Part shown: piece by piece, positions 34,147 through 46,559 of the stretch | Numbering within the stretch: position 1 is the stretch's first letter | Layout of the letters: the number at the start of each line of letters is the position of its first letter | Assembly: GCA_951799445.1 (NCBI GenBank) | Contig: OX637290.1 | Coordinates: forward strand, 2,854,501 to 2,918,500 | Reading direction: 5' to 3' | Origin: Pseudisothecium myosuroides | Taxonomy: Eukaryota; Streptophyta; Bryopsida; Hypnales; Lembophyllaceae | Length of the DNA: 64,000 bases | Translations under genes and position numbers: made by a program | The notes under the pieces: generated by a model | Told to the model about the DNA's origin: nothing | What the model saw: only the letters and a program-made list of their open reading frames with translations | Database searches by the model: none

Positions 34147-35985
34147 TTTGTGTTCTCTAAAAAACATCATGATGTCAAATGACAACAAGGATAAAGAAAA
34201 CATTAATTCATATAACATTGATGACATAATTCCAATGGTTGAGTCCAGTCAATTCAATGTCCTCAAAAAAAAAAATATCATAATGTCAATTGACAACAAC
34301 GTTATATAAAATACCTATCAAAACGTGCTCTATATGCAGGTAGTCTGCTCTAACAGAAATTGTACTCTACAAGAGATCATGAACACCTAAAGGATGAAGA
34401 CCTTTTTTCTACCAAAAAAAACCCAAACCAGCCAGTTCTATAGGAAAGAGTAAAAAAATTGAAACATGTTATTTTCAACATGTAACTGTACAATCTTACC
34501 CGTACCTAGTACGAAATTGTTTTTAGAAACTTTCACAAGATTTGATATCAAAGATAGCAAAATATATGAATTGAAAAAAATATATATATTTTTTATTCCA
34601 TTGTGGGATGAGATTGCTTGACTTCTAACCTTTCTAACCTTAATTTTTTGCACTAAAGAGTTATGAGCTTTAAGTCTTTATAGTAAAGAAATGAATTTAG
34701 AGTACATGAAAAAAAATTATAAATTTTTTTTAATCTCAAAAAAATAGTTAAATAAAAGTGGATACGAGATAGTAGGAAAATCTAAATTATTAAAATCTTG
34801 AAGATGTCATTCAAATGCATGAGATCCAATGGTGAGATAGTTTTAGGAAGAACACTAAACCATGTGAAAGGATGATTGCACGAAACACCTGTACTATTGG
34901 TTGCGTTTCGCAATAGTACTCATGATTTCTTATGGAGTACTTTAAAACTACAAAATCAATTTAAAAAATAAATAAAATATATGGATAATGTATCCACCTT
35001 TAAGATGAAGGTAACCACCAAAGGAAATTCTTAAAAAAAATCTCTAAGTACTACACCGAATTAGACATTTTGTGTTCTCAAAAAAACATCATGATGTCAA
35101 GAGTCCAGAAGGATAAAGAAAAAATTAATTCACATAACATTGAGGACATCAATCCAATGGTTGAGTCCAGTGAATTCAATGTCCTCAAAAAGAATAAACC
35201 ATACTGTCAAATGACAACAAGGTTATAGAAAATACCTAACAAAACATACTCTATATGTAGGTAGTCCGCTCTAACAGAAACTATACTCTACAAGTGTTCA
35301 TGAACACCTAAAGGATCAACATCTTTTTTCTACCAAAAAACACCTAAACCAGCCAGCTTTGTAGAAAAAAGTATACTATTTGAAACCTCTTATTTACAAC
35401 ATGTAAATGTACAATCTTACACCTACCTAGTATGAAATTATTTTTAGAAACTTTCAAAAGATTTGACCTCATACATTGCAAAATATTTGAATTGAAAATA
35501 AGAAAAACAAGTTCTTTATTCCATCGTCGATGTCCAGCGTGTGGCTTCTATACTTTATAACCTTAATTTTCAGCACTAAAGAATTTTGAGCTTCAAATCT
35601 ATACTCTATAGTGAAGAAATGAATGTAAGGTCAATGAAAAAAAATTGTAATTTTTTTTTAATCTTAAAAAAATAGTTAAATAAAAGTGGATAAGAGATAG
35701 AAGAAAACTCTAAATTATTTAAATTTTGAAGATGGAATTAAAATACATGAGATCCAATTCTGAGATAGTTCTAGCAAGCACACTAAACCATGTGAAAGGG
35801 TGATTGCACTCAACACTTGTACTATTTGTTGCGTTTTGCAAAAATTTCTTATGGAGTACTTCAAAACTAAAAAATCAATTTAAAAGAAAATGAAACATAT
35901 GGATAATGTATCCACCTTCATGATGAAGGTAACCACCAAAGAGAATTCTTAAAAAAAAACTATAAGTAGGAGAATTAGATAACAG
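34147..35985. repeat. Tandem duplication, two units of about 922 bp
   Basis: TGTTCTC-AAAAAACATCATGATGTC, CCAATGGTTGAGTCCAGT, CAGGTAGTC/TAGGTAGTCCGCTCTAACAG and GATAATGTATCCACCTT occur twice at a constant 922-bp offset (34151 and 35073; 34241 and 35163). Each unit includes a degenerate TTAA-family left region (GAACACCTAAAGGAT). A related partial unit lies upstream near 33757-33835. Confidence 0.85.
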
Positions 35986-35999
35986 CCAAATCACTCAAA

Positions 36000-37480
36000 A
36001 ATACATACTTTTATTTTTTAATGAGTATAAAATAGGAAAAAACTTAAATAAAAACATAAAAATTAGTCATTTGCAGCAATTCTATGAAGATGGTCATTCA
36101 CCCAAAAAATATAAATTAATTTTTACATGTTTCAAAATTCAAGTAGAAAGAGACTCACTTTGTGGACTTCTACGCCACATGGAATTAAGTATTTTCACAA
36201 GTCTTTTGGACGATACCTACAAGTCTACTAAAAGACCATCTCTACTAAATTTCACCTCCAAATTCTTTTTTATAAATACTAAGTAGTATTGAATACACCC
36301 ACATTGGCATTTTTCATAAACTGTTGGGTGTTATTATTGAAGAGTAAAACATTCATAAATAATTCCACAAAATTATATAAGGTGTATAATAGTCATAATT
36401 AACTTGTCTATGAATTTTGAATCATGTGGAGTCAAAAATAATAAATTAGGACTAAAAATCTAATCAGCATGCAACATTCCTATTTCTGAAAATTGTAACA
36501 AATACTTGCACTGCTTTTACATGCCCAATCTTTTTCTTTTCTTTGAATATACAGTGAAAATTATATCAAGTAGTTAATGTATGACAAAAAGTCTTCCAGT
36601 TTTTAAATAAAAAATCTTTATTTAAAACAATACAAGGTACTCCATTCTAAAAGGAATTGGCCTCTAAAACCAATTATAGCACATAAGTACAGTTTGTTTT
36701 CTTCAATATAGCAACAATGTACTTTTTAAGAGGTGGTCAACTCTAGAGGACATTGCGTTTCAACTTCAAAAATTTGTAACTAATTTGAAGAAGGTCCAAA
36801 ACATATGAAACCACTAAGATTCAAAGGTAACCCTCCTCATTCCCGACCACTGACCCATTCCCGACCTATAGATGCACGTATTTCCAACCACGCTTAGAAT
36901 GCGGGTTTCTTTCCTTTTTAAGGTTGGAATAATAAACACATGATACATGTCCCAAGTTCCGAAAAAAAAAAATAAGAAATAATGATTAGCTAAGAAGTTA
37001 TCGAATGATTGGAATTGGAAGAGTCTAGACATTGGCCATGGGTTCGGTGCACTTTTTGATTCCCAAAATTCAAACTAATTTCAGTTCAAGCGATAAAATT
37101 ACCAAACATTTTGCCGTCCATGTCATTTTTATTGATGTACCTTTGAAAAATATTGGTTTTGCCTTCAATACTCCACATCATGCTGGAATTCCTTATTTGA
37201 TCAGTTAGGGGGGTACCTTATGCAAATTTCTGTTCTTTTTCTATGAAAATTATTGAAAATTGTTTCAAGGAAACCAGCTTATTCATAAAACCCAAACAAG
37301 TCTTCAATGGTCCATCGAAGACCAGAGTACCTCACCTCAGCAAATGAAAAAATAAAATTCTTCAACACATTCAAGACACCAGCAAGCCTACTCCTGAACA
37401 ACAGAAGAAGGATGGTTTTCACGGGGATGAAATACAAATGGATGAAAACCCGTCACTCTCACCCGACCAAACCCTAAACA
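36000..37480. other. AT-rich intergenic DNA, no gene seen
   Basis: There are short open frames only. No splice-bounded conserved segment, RNA gene or repeat terminus stands out. Confidence 0.5.
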
Positions 37481-37922
37481 TGCGACTTGCAGTTCACCTC
37501 GTCCTCTCTTGCGTGAGAACCTGTTTCTGAGCTTCCGTTTCTTTCAGGTTCCATTTTCTTAAATCTTGTACGTTTCATACGCTTCCTCTCAGAACGACAC
37601 TTTCTTCAAGTACATTTGCGATACCTGACGATTGTTCTAAGTCTTGTATCTGCGTGCCTCATCGATGTACTAAAGAAGCTTTATCATGTGCTAGCCGAAG
37701 AATCGCAGGAGGCGCACTACCAACTGTGAAAAGCAGAATCTCAGGTGGACACGAAATGTAAACCTGTGACTTCTTCCTCCGTTCTTTTGAACTTGTACTC
37801 TCTGTGCAGATTTGTACACCACGGAAGACTAGGTCGTCAGGTTTTGTTAGTTTCATGGCATACTGTTCTATCCTTGGGAAGAGAAACGCTTGCAAAGGGT
37901 TCTGTCGAAAATACTGTTCATA

Positions 37923-37986
37923 GTGAATAGTGTTTGCAAACAGACCCCTCGCAAGTGCGAGGGGTTTGTTTGCAAACACTATTCAC
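37923..37986. repeat. 64-bp near-perfect hairpin
   Basis: Two 31-base arms differ at one position. The left arm starts GTGAATAGTGTTTGCAAACA and the right arm ends TGTTTGCAAACACTATTCAC, separated by only AG. The centre reads ACCCCTCGCA / TGCGAGGGGT. The two-base spacer is too tight for a normal microRNA precursor loop, although the arms could breathe. A cruciform or a miniature element are alternatives. Confidence 0.9.
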
Positions 37987-38170
37987 CTGCGAGAATTGTT
38001 GCAAGAAGTGTCCTTGAACGTCGGGAATGCCATCGTGGGGCCGCGTTTACTCGTGATGCGTCACTTCTGCCACTTTTACAGGTGGATGGCGTAGGAAGAG
38101 TTCAACTTACCTGAAATCTGCTGCACTGTAGCATGCCCGTCCCGCCCAGCTTGCGGAACCTCGCCACGCG

Positions 38171-38262
38171 CTCCACTGCCGCTCTTGAGCTCCTCCTCCT
38201 GCCGCTCTTGAGCTCCTCGTTTCCACCTTGTTTCTCGCGTTCTTGAGCTCCTCGTTTTCCTA
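38171..38262. repeat. Short tandem repeat (CTCTTGAGCTCCTC)
   Basis: Three to four imperfect copies of CTCTTGAGCTCCTCNTT with intervening CGTT/CCTGCCG. They are GC-rich and in no recognised gene. Confidence 0.7.
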
Positions 38263-41200
38263 GTTGGCGTTCGCAGATGGAGGATTATCGGCTTCCGCTA
38301 GGGGATGCACAAGAAGAAATCAAGATTCAACAATCAAATTAGAGGTGGTGGATTGAAAAATTCAAGCGGACAAGTTTGCGGGAGGCTCACCTTCACTTCA
38401 ATTTCATTCCGCTGCAAGCAAAGGTATGTCTTTCGCGATATTCTGTCACTCTTCCAGGTGTTTCATGCTTGATGTCTGCTAGAATTTGAAGATTGAGAAG
38501 CGTGCAACGTTGGAGAAGGTGACTAGCAGGAAGTGCATCGCCAGAGACAGTAGTCGTAGCAAAAGTGGTCCCTACTGCGAAGCGCTCATAGATTTCACAG
38601 TTAGTCATGGCACCGTAGCATCTGGTAGTACTGACTTGATCCAAGAACTAAATGAAGTGAAAGAACCTTCGAGCTCGCAAAATGGCGATTTCAAAATGGG
38701 GCGAGAGACAGAGAGAACGATACCTTTGCACCGAACTTGGTCACAAATCTTCAAATTCTAAAGCAGCACTCGTAATCAACTATTCCCTCTGTCTCCTAAG
38801 AAACGCTGGATTATTGCGTAAGTTGCTCACATGTTGCATTCAAATACAAATGACGAGAGTTTATAGGCTTGAAGTTTGTAGGTTCATATGGTTTCTATTC
38901 GCAGTGATAAGCTCCCATTCGGTGCTTGAGATACTTGCTAGCCTGGATTGCAATCAAGCCACAGATGGTTTGGATTAACGTTACCAAGGCATACACGGTG
39001 ATATTTACAGAAGCAGTTTTCTTTGTTTGTGGGTTTCTTGAGAAAAACTCTCAACTTTTTGATGTCTGTCCTGTGTAAATCAACAGGAAGAGACTCTTCG
39101 TATTACCCACTTCGTAGTTATTTTTAGTTTCTGGTCTGTTGAGTAACTCGATACTGTAGAAGGGGAATCTTTGAAACTCCCCATGCCGTGGTTTGATGCT
39201 CGTTGTCGGCTCGGTTCATGATGCTGGCCCACATGACGAAGTATCGAGGCATGCTGATCAGAATACTAGCTTGTCGATCTGATTGATACAATAGCTGGTT
39301 ACTTTTGAGCCAAAGCTATTTACGATACAATCAAACTCAGTTGGAACAACTGGTATTTTTAATCCAGTTTTATATTTCAAAAGTAGTACTCCCTCTGTCT
39401 CGAAATGAATCCGGGGTTTCCTGAGATTCTTTTGTTACTTTACCGTATTGTACTGTGGTAGAGAGAACTCTTTTGGGACTTTGCCGAGTTTTTTTGCGGC
39501 TACTGTATCGTAAATTGTAGAAAAGATGTAATCGTAATCTGTGTGAAGACATATTTGAGGTTTGATAATCCCTATTGCTTGCTCTTTCCATCTCTGAAGC
39601 TTTCCCTTTAAATAATTTATGATTACGATTGTCATGGTTTCTAAAAGATGGAAAATCCTAGTGGGGTCAGAGTGCTAGAATGATGCCTAACCGATACAGT
39701 GATAATGTAAAGGAGCGGTAGCAAGGGGAGGCTCAGGTAGCAGCAGAGAAACGATAATTGCACTCAAGAGCGTATGCAGTCCAGGATGGAGGTTTAGGGT
39801 TTTGTCTGCTAGGTAGTTCTGCTTGCACATTCAGTGAGTAACGCTTCTGTGCAGGGTATGATTGTTATGTCCTGTGCCAGAATTTTCCATGCATTAAATG
39901 CTGAATAACATTTAAGGTTTAAATGTGTTTTGTTCTCCATCTTCAGAATCATTCTTGAATTGTGTGTTGTGTGTTGTGAAGCGTGTTGTTGAGTTGAGTT
40001 GGGTCTTGCAGGACAATATGCAAATGAGTTTTCCTCTCTCGAGAACCTTCCGACGATGGACGTTTAGACCGAGCCAGCGATCATTGCAGTCGCCTTGAAC
40101 GTGTTCAAGGAGATGTCGAGCTTGAATGGGGTGAACAGCTCCACCATACTTCGGGGTCTGATAGGATAGTCGATTCGTCATGGCTTCATTCTTTTGGCTA
40201 GCACATTGTTTGAGCCTCCAGTATTGCCAGCGGGATCATTTTGTACCATAGTATTGAATAATAGTGCTTTCTGAGTACAGTAGGTTAGAGCCTGGTCTCC
40301 CACGAAATAGGCTTGTTTTCCATGTTGTTAGCTTCCGCTGGAGTGCCTCTGATCGTCATATTTTCCGAGAGGCCGGTCGCTGCCTCAAGACGTTTCCTCT
40401 CTCTGTTTCTTTGCGAGCGGTGCTGATGTGCGAGAAGAGAGAAGTGGTGGCAGGTCGTCTGACAATGTGGCGTTTTTAAAAAATCATTATTAGACCTTCT
40501 GAAATTGTGAGTTGCTAAAAGATTCCGAGGAAATTAAGATTACGATCAGAGTTGGCAGATTCCGAGGAGTCACGGCCGATTATTTTGCTAAGCCTGAATT
40601 GAATTGAAGCACCGCAATCACATTTCAACAAACTGAGTCGCATCCTGGGCAGTTTCAGCTTCTCCAGCGTGTGACTTGTCAAGAACTTAATCCGAGATAC
40701 GAAAATCTTGAATGCAACAGAACTTAAATGCAATAGAAGTTAAGTGAATCCGAGGTAGATACTTTGAAGCAGAGTACCTTACGTTTCATCAGTTTCACGA
40801 AGCAAGCTTGATTGATGTTAGCTGACTTGGATGGATATCCTATTTGACATTCGATAGAGGTTTGGATAACTTTTTCTAAAAGTCTGACCGTTTAGAAACC
40901 TGTTTTAGCAGGAGTTATATGTTAATGAAGTACGGTTAAACAGTAGGGCGAGTTGTGTCAAGAACAACTCCTTCCCCAGGCAGTCAACTCTGAAATTCCA
41001 GTTTCGCAACAATGAACTAGAAAAGAAGGAATCATAAACCCACCGTTTTTGGGGGAACAGTAAAGCACATCTGTCAACAAAGAGAAGGAAATAACCCAGA
41101 AGCGATCCGTCTTTGATATTTTTTGTGAAGCAGTGGAAGCCTGACCTACCAAGTAGGAAAGTTGTCTTAGTTTTTGACAATTATCATGGAATTGCGTGAG

Positions 41201-41922
41201 GACTTTATCAAGCCAGGCGCTGACTGTAGGCACTTGTCGACATATGGTGACTAGAATGCAGGACAAATGGTTATGTGGCCTTTCTTTCAAGAAGTTTCTG
41301 AGTTGTGTGGCTCCTTCATTTTGGGGGTTTGAATTGAAAGAAGCCAATTTAGAATATAAAATTTTGAATATGTCATTTTTGTATGCAATTTTTGTATACA
41401 CTAGCTCTGTACAATGGATGAAATGAGGTTTTGGGAGCATTGTGGCAATAGTGTGCATGGCCATCATTACAGTCTGGCATTTTTTAACACATTTACCCCC
41501 TTTTTTTCTATAGGCTTGAAGCTGCACATTTTTTTCTAAGGAAATTGGGCATTTAAATGCCTAAAAAAAAAACCCTGGCCAAGCTGGTCTCCAAAGGGAT
41601 GAGTGCATACGGAGGCGATAGTGACGATGCGAGTTGCTAGGAAGGGAAAGAACCTTGAACCGCTGCAATAATCGACAGAGCAGTTAAGGTAAGCCTCACG
41701 ATAAGGTGGCTCAGTCGATTTTGTTTCCATTTTAGAGAACTAGTCTGCTATTTTTCAATGGTCACTTGCAATACTAGGGTTAAAATACTCGTACAGTACT
41801 GGTTGATAATATTCATGCGATACTTGGGTGGTGAGAATCATGTGACACCTAATTCATTTTTTTTGAATGCTTGTTGCTAAATTATTTTTGGCTTCAGATA
41901 CCTACACAAAATAGTGAATTTA

Positions 41923-43006
41923 GGTTGCCTTAACAGTGAGGTTGCCTTAACCCCTAAAGGACTTGATCCATTGTGAAATGGTCAAACTTTATATTTGGCC
42001 TAAATTTAGCCTTTTAATTTGTGTTTAAACAACAATTTCATATTTTCAATACTTGAAACTATGAATGGTGTATCAATGAAAAAAATTTCAATTTGTTTCA
42101 TAAAAAATTATTATTGTTATTATTTTTTTTGCAAAAAGTGAAAATTGCAAAAGAAATCCAAATTACTTGAAATTTTTTCAAGAGGTATAGGTAGCATTGG
42201 AGATTAGTGTGAAAATTTTTCAATTGGTTATGTAATTTTCTACACCCAAAACAACCACAACAAAGAACTTGAAGTGAAATTTGATTGCCAAACCAAGTTT
42301 ACCCACTTATTTAATTGAGATATAAAATTTTGATATTTTTGATTGGTAGACACATTCATTTTCTATAGATGATAGGTTTCTTCAGTGAATTTGATGGAAA
42401 AATCAAATTATTGTGATTTTTTAAAGTAAAAGGTGGAAATAAAATTATATCAATTAGACTATATATTAAAATAATCTGTAATTTTTACTATAAATGAAGA
42501 ATAGAATGAGAAACAAAATTTTGTAATCTAAAGTTAAAAAACATTTTAGAAATAGAAAATATGAATGAAAATCACACCATTCTATGTTATTCGGATTTTA
42601 ACACTTGGAGCTTTCAATTGCAATAACTCTTTCAATTTTGACATTTTCCAAAATTTTTAAATGCAATAGAAATAAAATTTGTCAAGCTTCATTTTCTTAG
42701 TTTGAAAGACTTATCAAAAATGGATATTTTGAAAATTACAATCAAGGTTGACCAAGGTGCATCCACTTTTTGGATGCACGGACCTTAACGGGTTAACAGT
42801 TAGGTTGCCTTATCCCCCAAAAATTTACCTTATAAGCCATCAAAGTCATACAAACATTTCTACAAATATTTATGTTTGTACGCATGGAAGTTTGTCAGTC
42901 CCAATTACAAAAATACTTAACTCAAAAGTAGTACATTCTTGTCATGAAAAAATAAAAATTTATATAGTGTACAATGGTGAGAAATTAGTGAGGGGCAACC
43001 TAATTT
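41923..43006. mobile_element. AGGTTGCC-ended miniature element interrupted by a TTAA element
   Basis: The left end TTAGGTTGCC and right end GGGGCAACCTAA form an inverted pair. The body is shared with 43274-43498 (AAAGCCAT, AGTAGT-CATTCTTGT). A TTAA element occupies 41947-42795, splitting it near the left end. Confidence 0.6.
41947..42795. mobile_element. TTAA-flanked element, copy F (849 bp), nested
   Basis: The left end TTAACCCCTAAAGGACTTG and right end GGACCTTAACGGGTTAA form an imperfect inverted pair. It is flanked by GGTTGCC on the left and CAGTTAGGTTGCC on the right, so TTAA is duplicated at the insertion point within a GGTTGCCTTAACAG motif. The interior has no coding frame. Confidence 0.7.
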
Positions 43007-43273
43007 CACTCTTCTGTGTAGAATTACTTTGTGCCGCATGTGCTTGCAAGTAACAATACTAGTTGATTTTGAATCAAGTTTCAAAACTCAAATTTCGACA
43101 GAATCCGATGTCCAGCGTGTTCAATTCTATTTTTTTGATAACACTTTACAACTTGAATATAGAAAACAAAACTTTACACTTCATAAAACTTGAGAAGTAC
43201 CAAAATCAGACCAAGAATTTTGAAGAATTTGTTGATATGTAAGTGAAAATGAAAACTACATAAAATAGGTTTA

Positions 43274-43498
43274 TTAGGTTGCCGTAACGAGCGGGTTGCC
43301 TTACCTCAAGAAAGTTACCTCAAAAGCCATTGAAGTGAACCGAAGTTTATATACATATTTCCATTGGTACAAATGGATGTTTATGAATCTCAATTACAAT
43401 AACAATTAATTCAGAAGTAGTGCATTCTTGTACAATAACATTGAATATTTACATAGTGTCCACTGCATGTCCAATTAGCAAGGGGCAACCTAATTGTA
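43274..43498. mobile_element. AGGTTGCC-ended miniature element, second copy (about 225 bp)
   Basis: It runs from TTAGGTTGCCGTAACG to GGGGCAACCTAA. The interior parallels the interrupted copy at 41923-43006, including AAAAGCCATTGAAGTGA and AGTAGTGCATTCTTGTAC. It has no protein. Confidence 0.6.
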
Positions 43499-43515
43499 GT
43501 AGCAAAATCATTGAC

Positions 43516-44436
43516 TGAACCTCTGAAGTCCCGAGGCCACTTTTCCATCTAAACCCTCAAAACTGTCATTTGTATAGCGAAGACCAAAAAAAAAACTTTA
43601 ATTTGTTTTTGTCATATTCAACCATAGGATCTTGTACTAGACTAATTTAAGAATGTGTGGAAGAAATTTAATAAACTTTGACCGTATAGATTGCAAGATA
43701 TTTTAATTAAAGTGAAGGAATAAATTTTTTCAACACCTTGCTGAACTACATTTTGGGGCTTTGAACCTTCTAAACTTAAATTCTTTAATCTAATGATTTT
43801 AAATTTCTAATTTTATATAATGAAAAATTGAGTTCAGAATCTAGGATAAAAAATTCAAAAAAGGAAAACTTAATTTTCACTCATTAAAAATTGTTAAATA
43901 GAAATAGGTTCAAGATTGAAGAAAAAATCAAATCATTAATAGCTTGAAGACTGAGTTGAAGTATACGAATTTCAACGGTGAGATTGTTCTAGCGAGAAAT
44001 CTGAACTTTGAAACACTCTTTTTTATTTCATTTTCAAAATTGAGTTCAAAAATAAATCCTACAAGATTTTTTTTCTAGAACATGCTCTAATTGTCCAAAA
44101 AAGAATATTTTCCATAATTTTTTAATAACAAATCCATATGAAATAAATCAAAGCCTCCCATGTAGATAACAATAAATTTGAAACAAATTTTTTGTATTTT
44201 TTATTTAAAGTTTTTGTGAGGGTTTTTTTTGCCCACCGCTCTGGAATTTGGTTATTTTGTGCCATAACTTTTGCTTTTGGGCACCGATTGAAAAAAAAAT
44301 TATATTTTCTAAAAGCTAATGTGATTTTCTATCTCCGCAAAAAAAATTCAGAGAAGTACGACAAATATTGAAATTGTATGACCTTGCCCTAAATCCATTT
44401 TGTCCATCGAGTGGACAACAGGTCTTTAGGGGTTCA
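43516..44436. mobile_element. TTAA-family element, copy E (about 920 bp), ends eroded
   Basis: The left end TGAACCTCTGAAGTCCCGAGGCC and right end GGTCTTTAGGGGTTCA are one or two changes from TTAA-CCCCTAAAG. The body is colinear with copies A and C: GTGTGGAAGAAATTTAATAAACTTTGACC, CATGTAGATAACAATAAA, TCCATTTTGTCCATC. It has no coding frame. Confidence 0.65.
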
Positions 44437-46341
44437 ATAGACATTTGCAAACAATCTCTATATATGTTAAAAAGAACCCTAAAAATCTTTATACAATAGG
44501 CAGTTGATGGTAATTCAAGTGTTTACAAATAACAATAATGATTTTATGAGGTGTTTGAAAGTGTAATTGAAGTTTGGTAGTATAATTCTGTAGTTTACAT
44601 GAGCATGCATAGCCAACCTTGTTGTAATCATGTCTTGATAATGACAATTTTTTTTATTAGCACCCTAGAAAAGATGTGATGCATAATTGCTCAAAGACTA
44701 GTGGGTGTGGCTTGCTACTTTGAATTGGGTTTGTTCTTCCTACGGTGCTTGTAATTGCGAGTGCGCTCCATCCTTCAAAATTTGAAATGTATAATAGTTC
44801 CTTGTACCAGTTGCCCTTGCTTGCTTGGAAATTAGAGAGGGGACTTTCCTTGAAAGAGAATTCCGTAATTAGGGAAAAATTAGGAACCTGAGAATTTCAT
44901 GTGGTTCATGAGCATGCCGCTACGAAGTGAAACGATGGTAAAGATGTTGACAAATCTTTACCAATGAAGCACAATGTAAAATGTTCTCATATCTTTTGAA
45001 TGTGGTAGGTTTCTTCAGAGGATTACACAAGCGGAAGCCCAACATCATTGAGAGAGAAAGCTTCATGGTCATTCATGCATTGCGGTTGATTGCCGGCTGC
45101 ATCTAACAATAGCATTTGCAATAGGTATTTGTCCTCAACTCCTTTATTTCTTGGTCAATATTTCAATGGTTTTTTACTTTTCAGGAATTGAAGCCCTAAA
45201 ACAGATAAGCCTATTTTTCCATCAAAAGACATTAGAAATTGCAATTTTAGTTGTACGGGCACATGATTTTTTAATTTCTGATTTTCTATAACATTTCATT
45301 GTAGAATCTTTTATTAGAGTAGGATTAGATTGTACAAGAGAGATTTGAAGAACTTTGAAGGTGTACATTCCAAAGAAAAAGCTTTGAAAGCACGCAAGTA
45401 GAAGTCTGCTTTATTTTATAATGTCTCTTCAAATCTCATAAATCCTAGAATTCATATACTATGTGTTGATATTTAAAATTTTAATCATTTTTGAAAAAAA
45501 AATCATAGATTTGGTTAATGATTTAAATTAAAGAAAAGTTTCGTTTCATGTCTTCAAAGACAGATGCCATCAATGAACATAAGATCTGTAGAACTCAATT
45601 TTCTGAAACAACAAAAGTCATGAGAATTCTTATAACTATTTGGGTCCAATAGATATTTATTTATTTTAATAAAAAAACTTAAGTTTAGGAAACCGTAATT
45701 GAACTTCTATTTCTAATAGTTATTATTTTTGAAAAATTCTTTTAGTACTCCAATATTAGCGTCAAATATCTTATTTTGAGAATGATTGGTTATGATATGT
45801 CTATTACATTTTTGGTGCGAGGGTGTCCATTCAAATATTGACTTTCCCCAGTGTTGAGGGCTCTTGGAAGTGAACGTCAAATACCCTAGATCTTGTAAAA
45901 AATATTTGGAAACATTAAATTAAAGAAATTATGGATTTTATTTCAAGAAAACATAAATTGATTGGATTTCATCCTAGATAGCTCAATTTGAGATATTGGT
46001 TTAAAAACTACAAAACAATTTTGCATTTGTAACACCTTTGTAATCTAACATTATAATCTTTCAAGGTATAATTAATATTGTTGTGTTTTCTGTTCCTAGC
46101 TAAGTGGCTATGTGATCTCTAACATGTCTAGTTATTTGAAGTGCTTCGAAGGATTGCTTAAAGACTAGCATGTCTTAGTTTTTCTAGTAATTTGTGTCCC
46201 TCTCAAATGGTGTTTGCCATATAGTATTCAATGAACACTTAGAACTCTGGACTTTGAGTGCTTTAATCGTTCTTAGAAGAATATACCTTCAATTGTTTGC
46301 AAATTAAATGTGGTTATTTTCTATAAAGGTTATTCACTACT
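44437..46341. other. Intergenic DNA with a faint TTAA-family relic near 45190
   Basis: GAAGCCCTAAAACAGATAAGCCTATTTTTCCATC near 45188 resembles the family's left end. An AG-bounded open piece near 45019-45107 (GLHKRKPNIIERESFMVIHA) is too short to call. No gene is otherwise recognised. Confidence 0.4.
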
Positions 46342-46542
46342 TAGGACCAATTGATTAATTTGACTTTGAAGCGTATAGCTTTCGAGGGATACAATGGCGG
46401 AGATGTTGATAGAGCATCTTGTTGTGGCAGACATTTGAAGAAGAGCAAACATCGCATAAGTCAACCTGTGACAGTGGAAGGTAGGCAGTTATTTGTGTTA
46501 CGTGATAGCCTGTGGAATCAAGAAGAACGAGAACGTTTGCAT
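46342..46542 (+). CDS. Possible upstream coding exon of the ParB-like gene
   Basis: An open 67-codon segment lies between CTTAG at 46337-46341 and CAG/GTATTT at the right. It encodes DQLINLTLKR and later VTVEGRQLFVLRDSLWNQEE, with coding-like composition. Both ends are in phase 0. A 3' splice site (TTTTTAG) precedes GTCATCATG at 49060, so splicing would join it in frame to the long downstream frame. No start codon lies inside it, so further exons would be needed. The protein piece is not recognised. Confidence 0.3.
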
Positions 46543-46559
46543 CAGGTATTTTCCCATAT

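Larger units (their letters stand above)
37480..41800. other. GC-richer region without a convincing gene
   Basis: Composition shifts to a more gene-like mix and many 60-190-residue open frames appear on both strands, but none shows a family I recognise. Candidates such as minus 39912-40181 and minus 40958-41527 lack splice support and conserved motifs. It could be an untranslated or non-coding transcription unit, a decayed gene or lineage-specific coding sequence. Confidence 0.35.

Noticed and set aside
39912..40181. 89-codon minus-strand frame with RHLLEHVQGDCNDRWLGLNV
   Set aside because: No family recognised and no splice or start context to prefer it over the equally long frames nearby.
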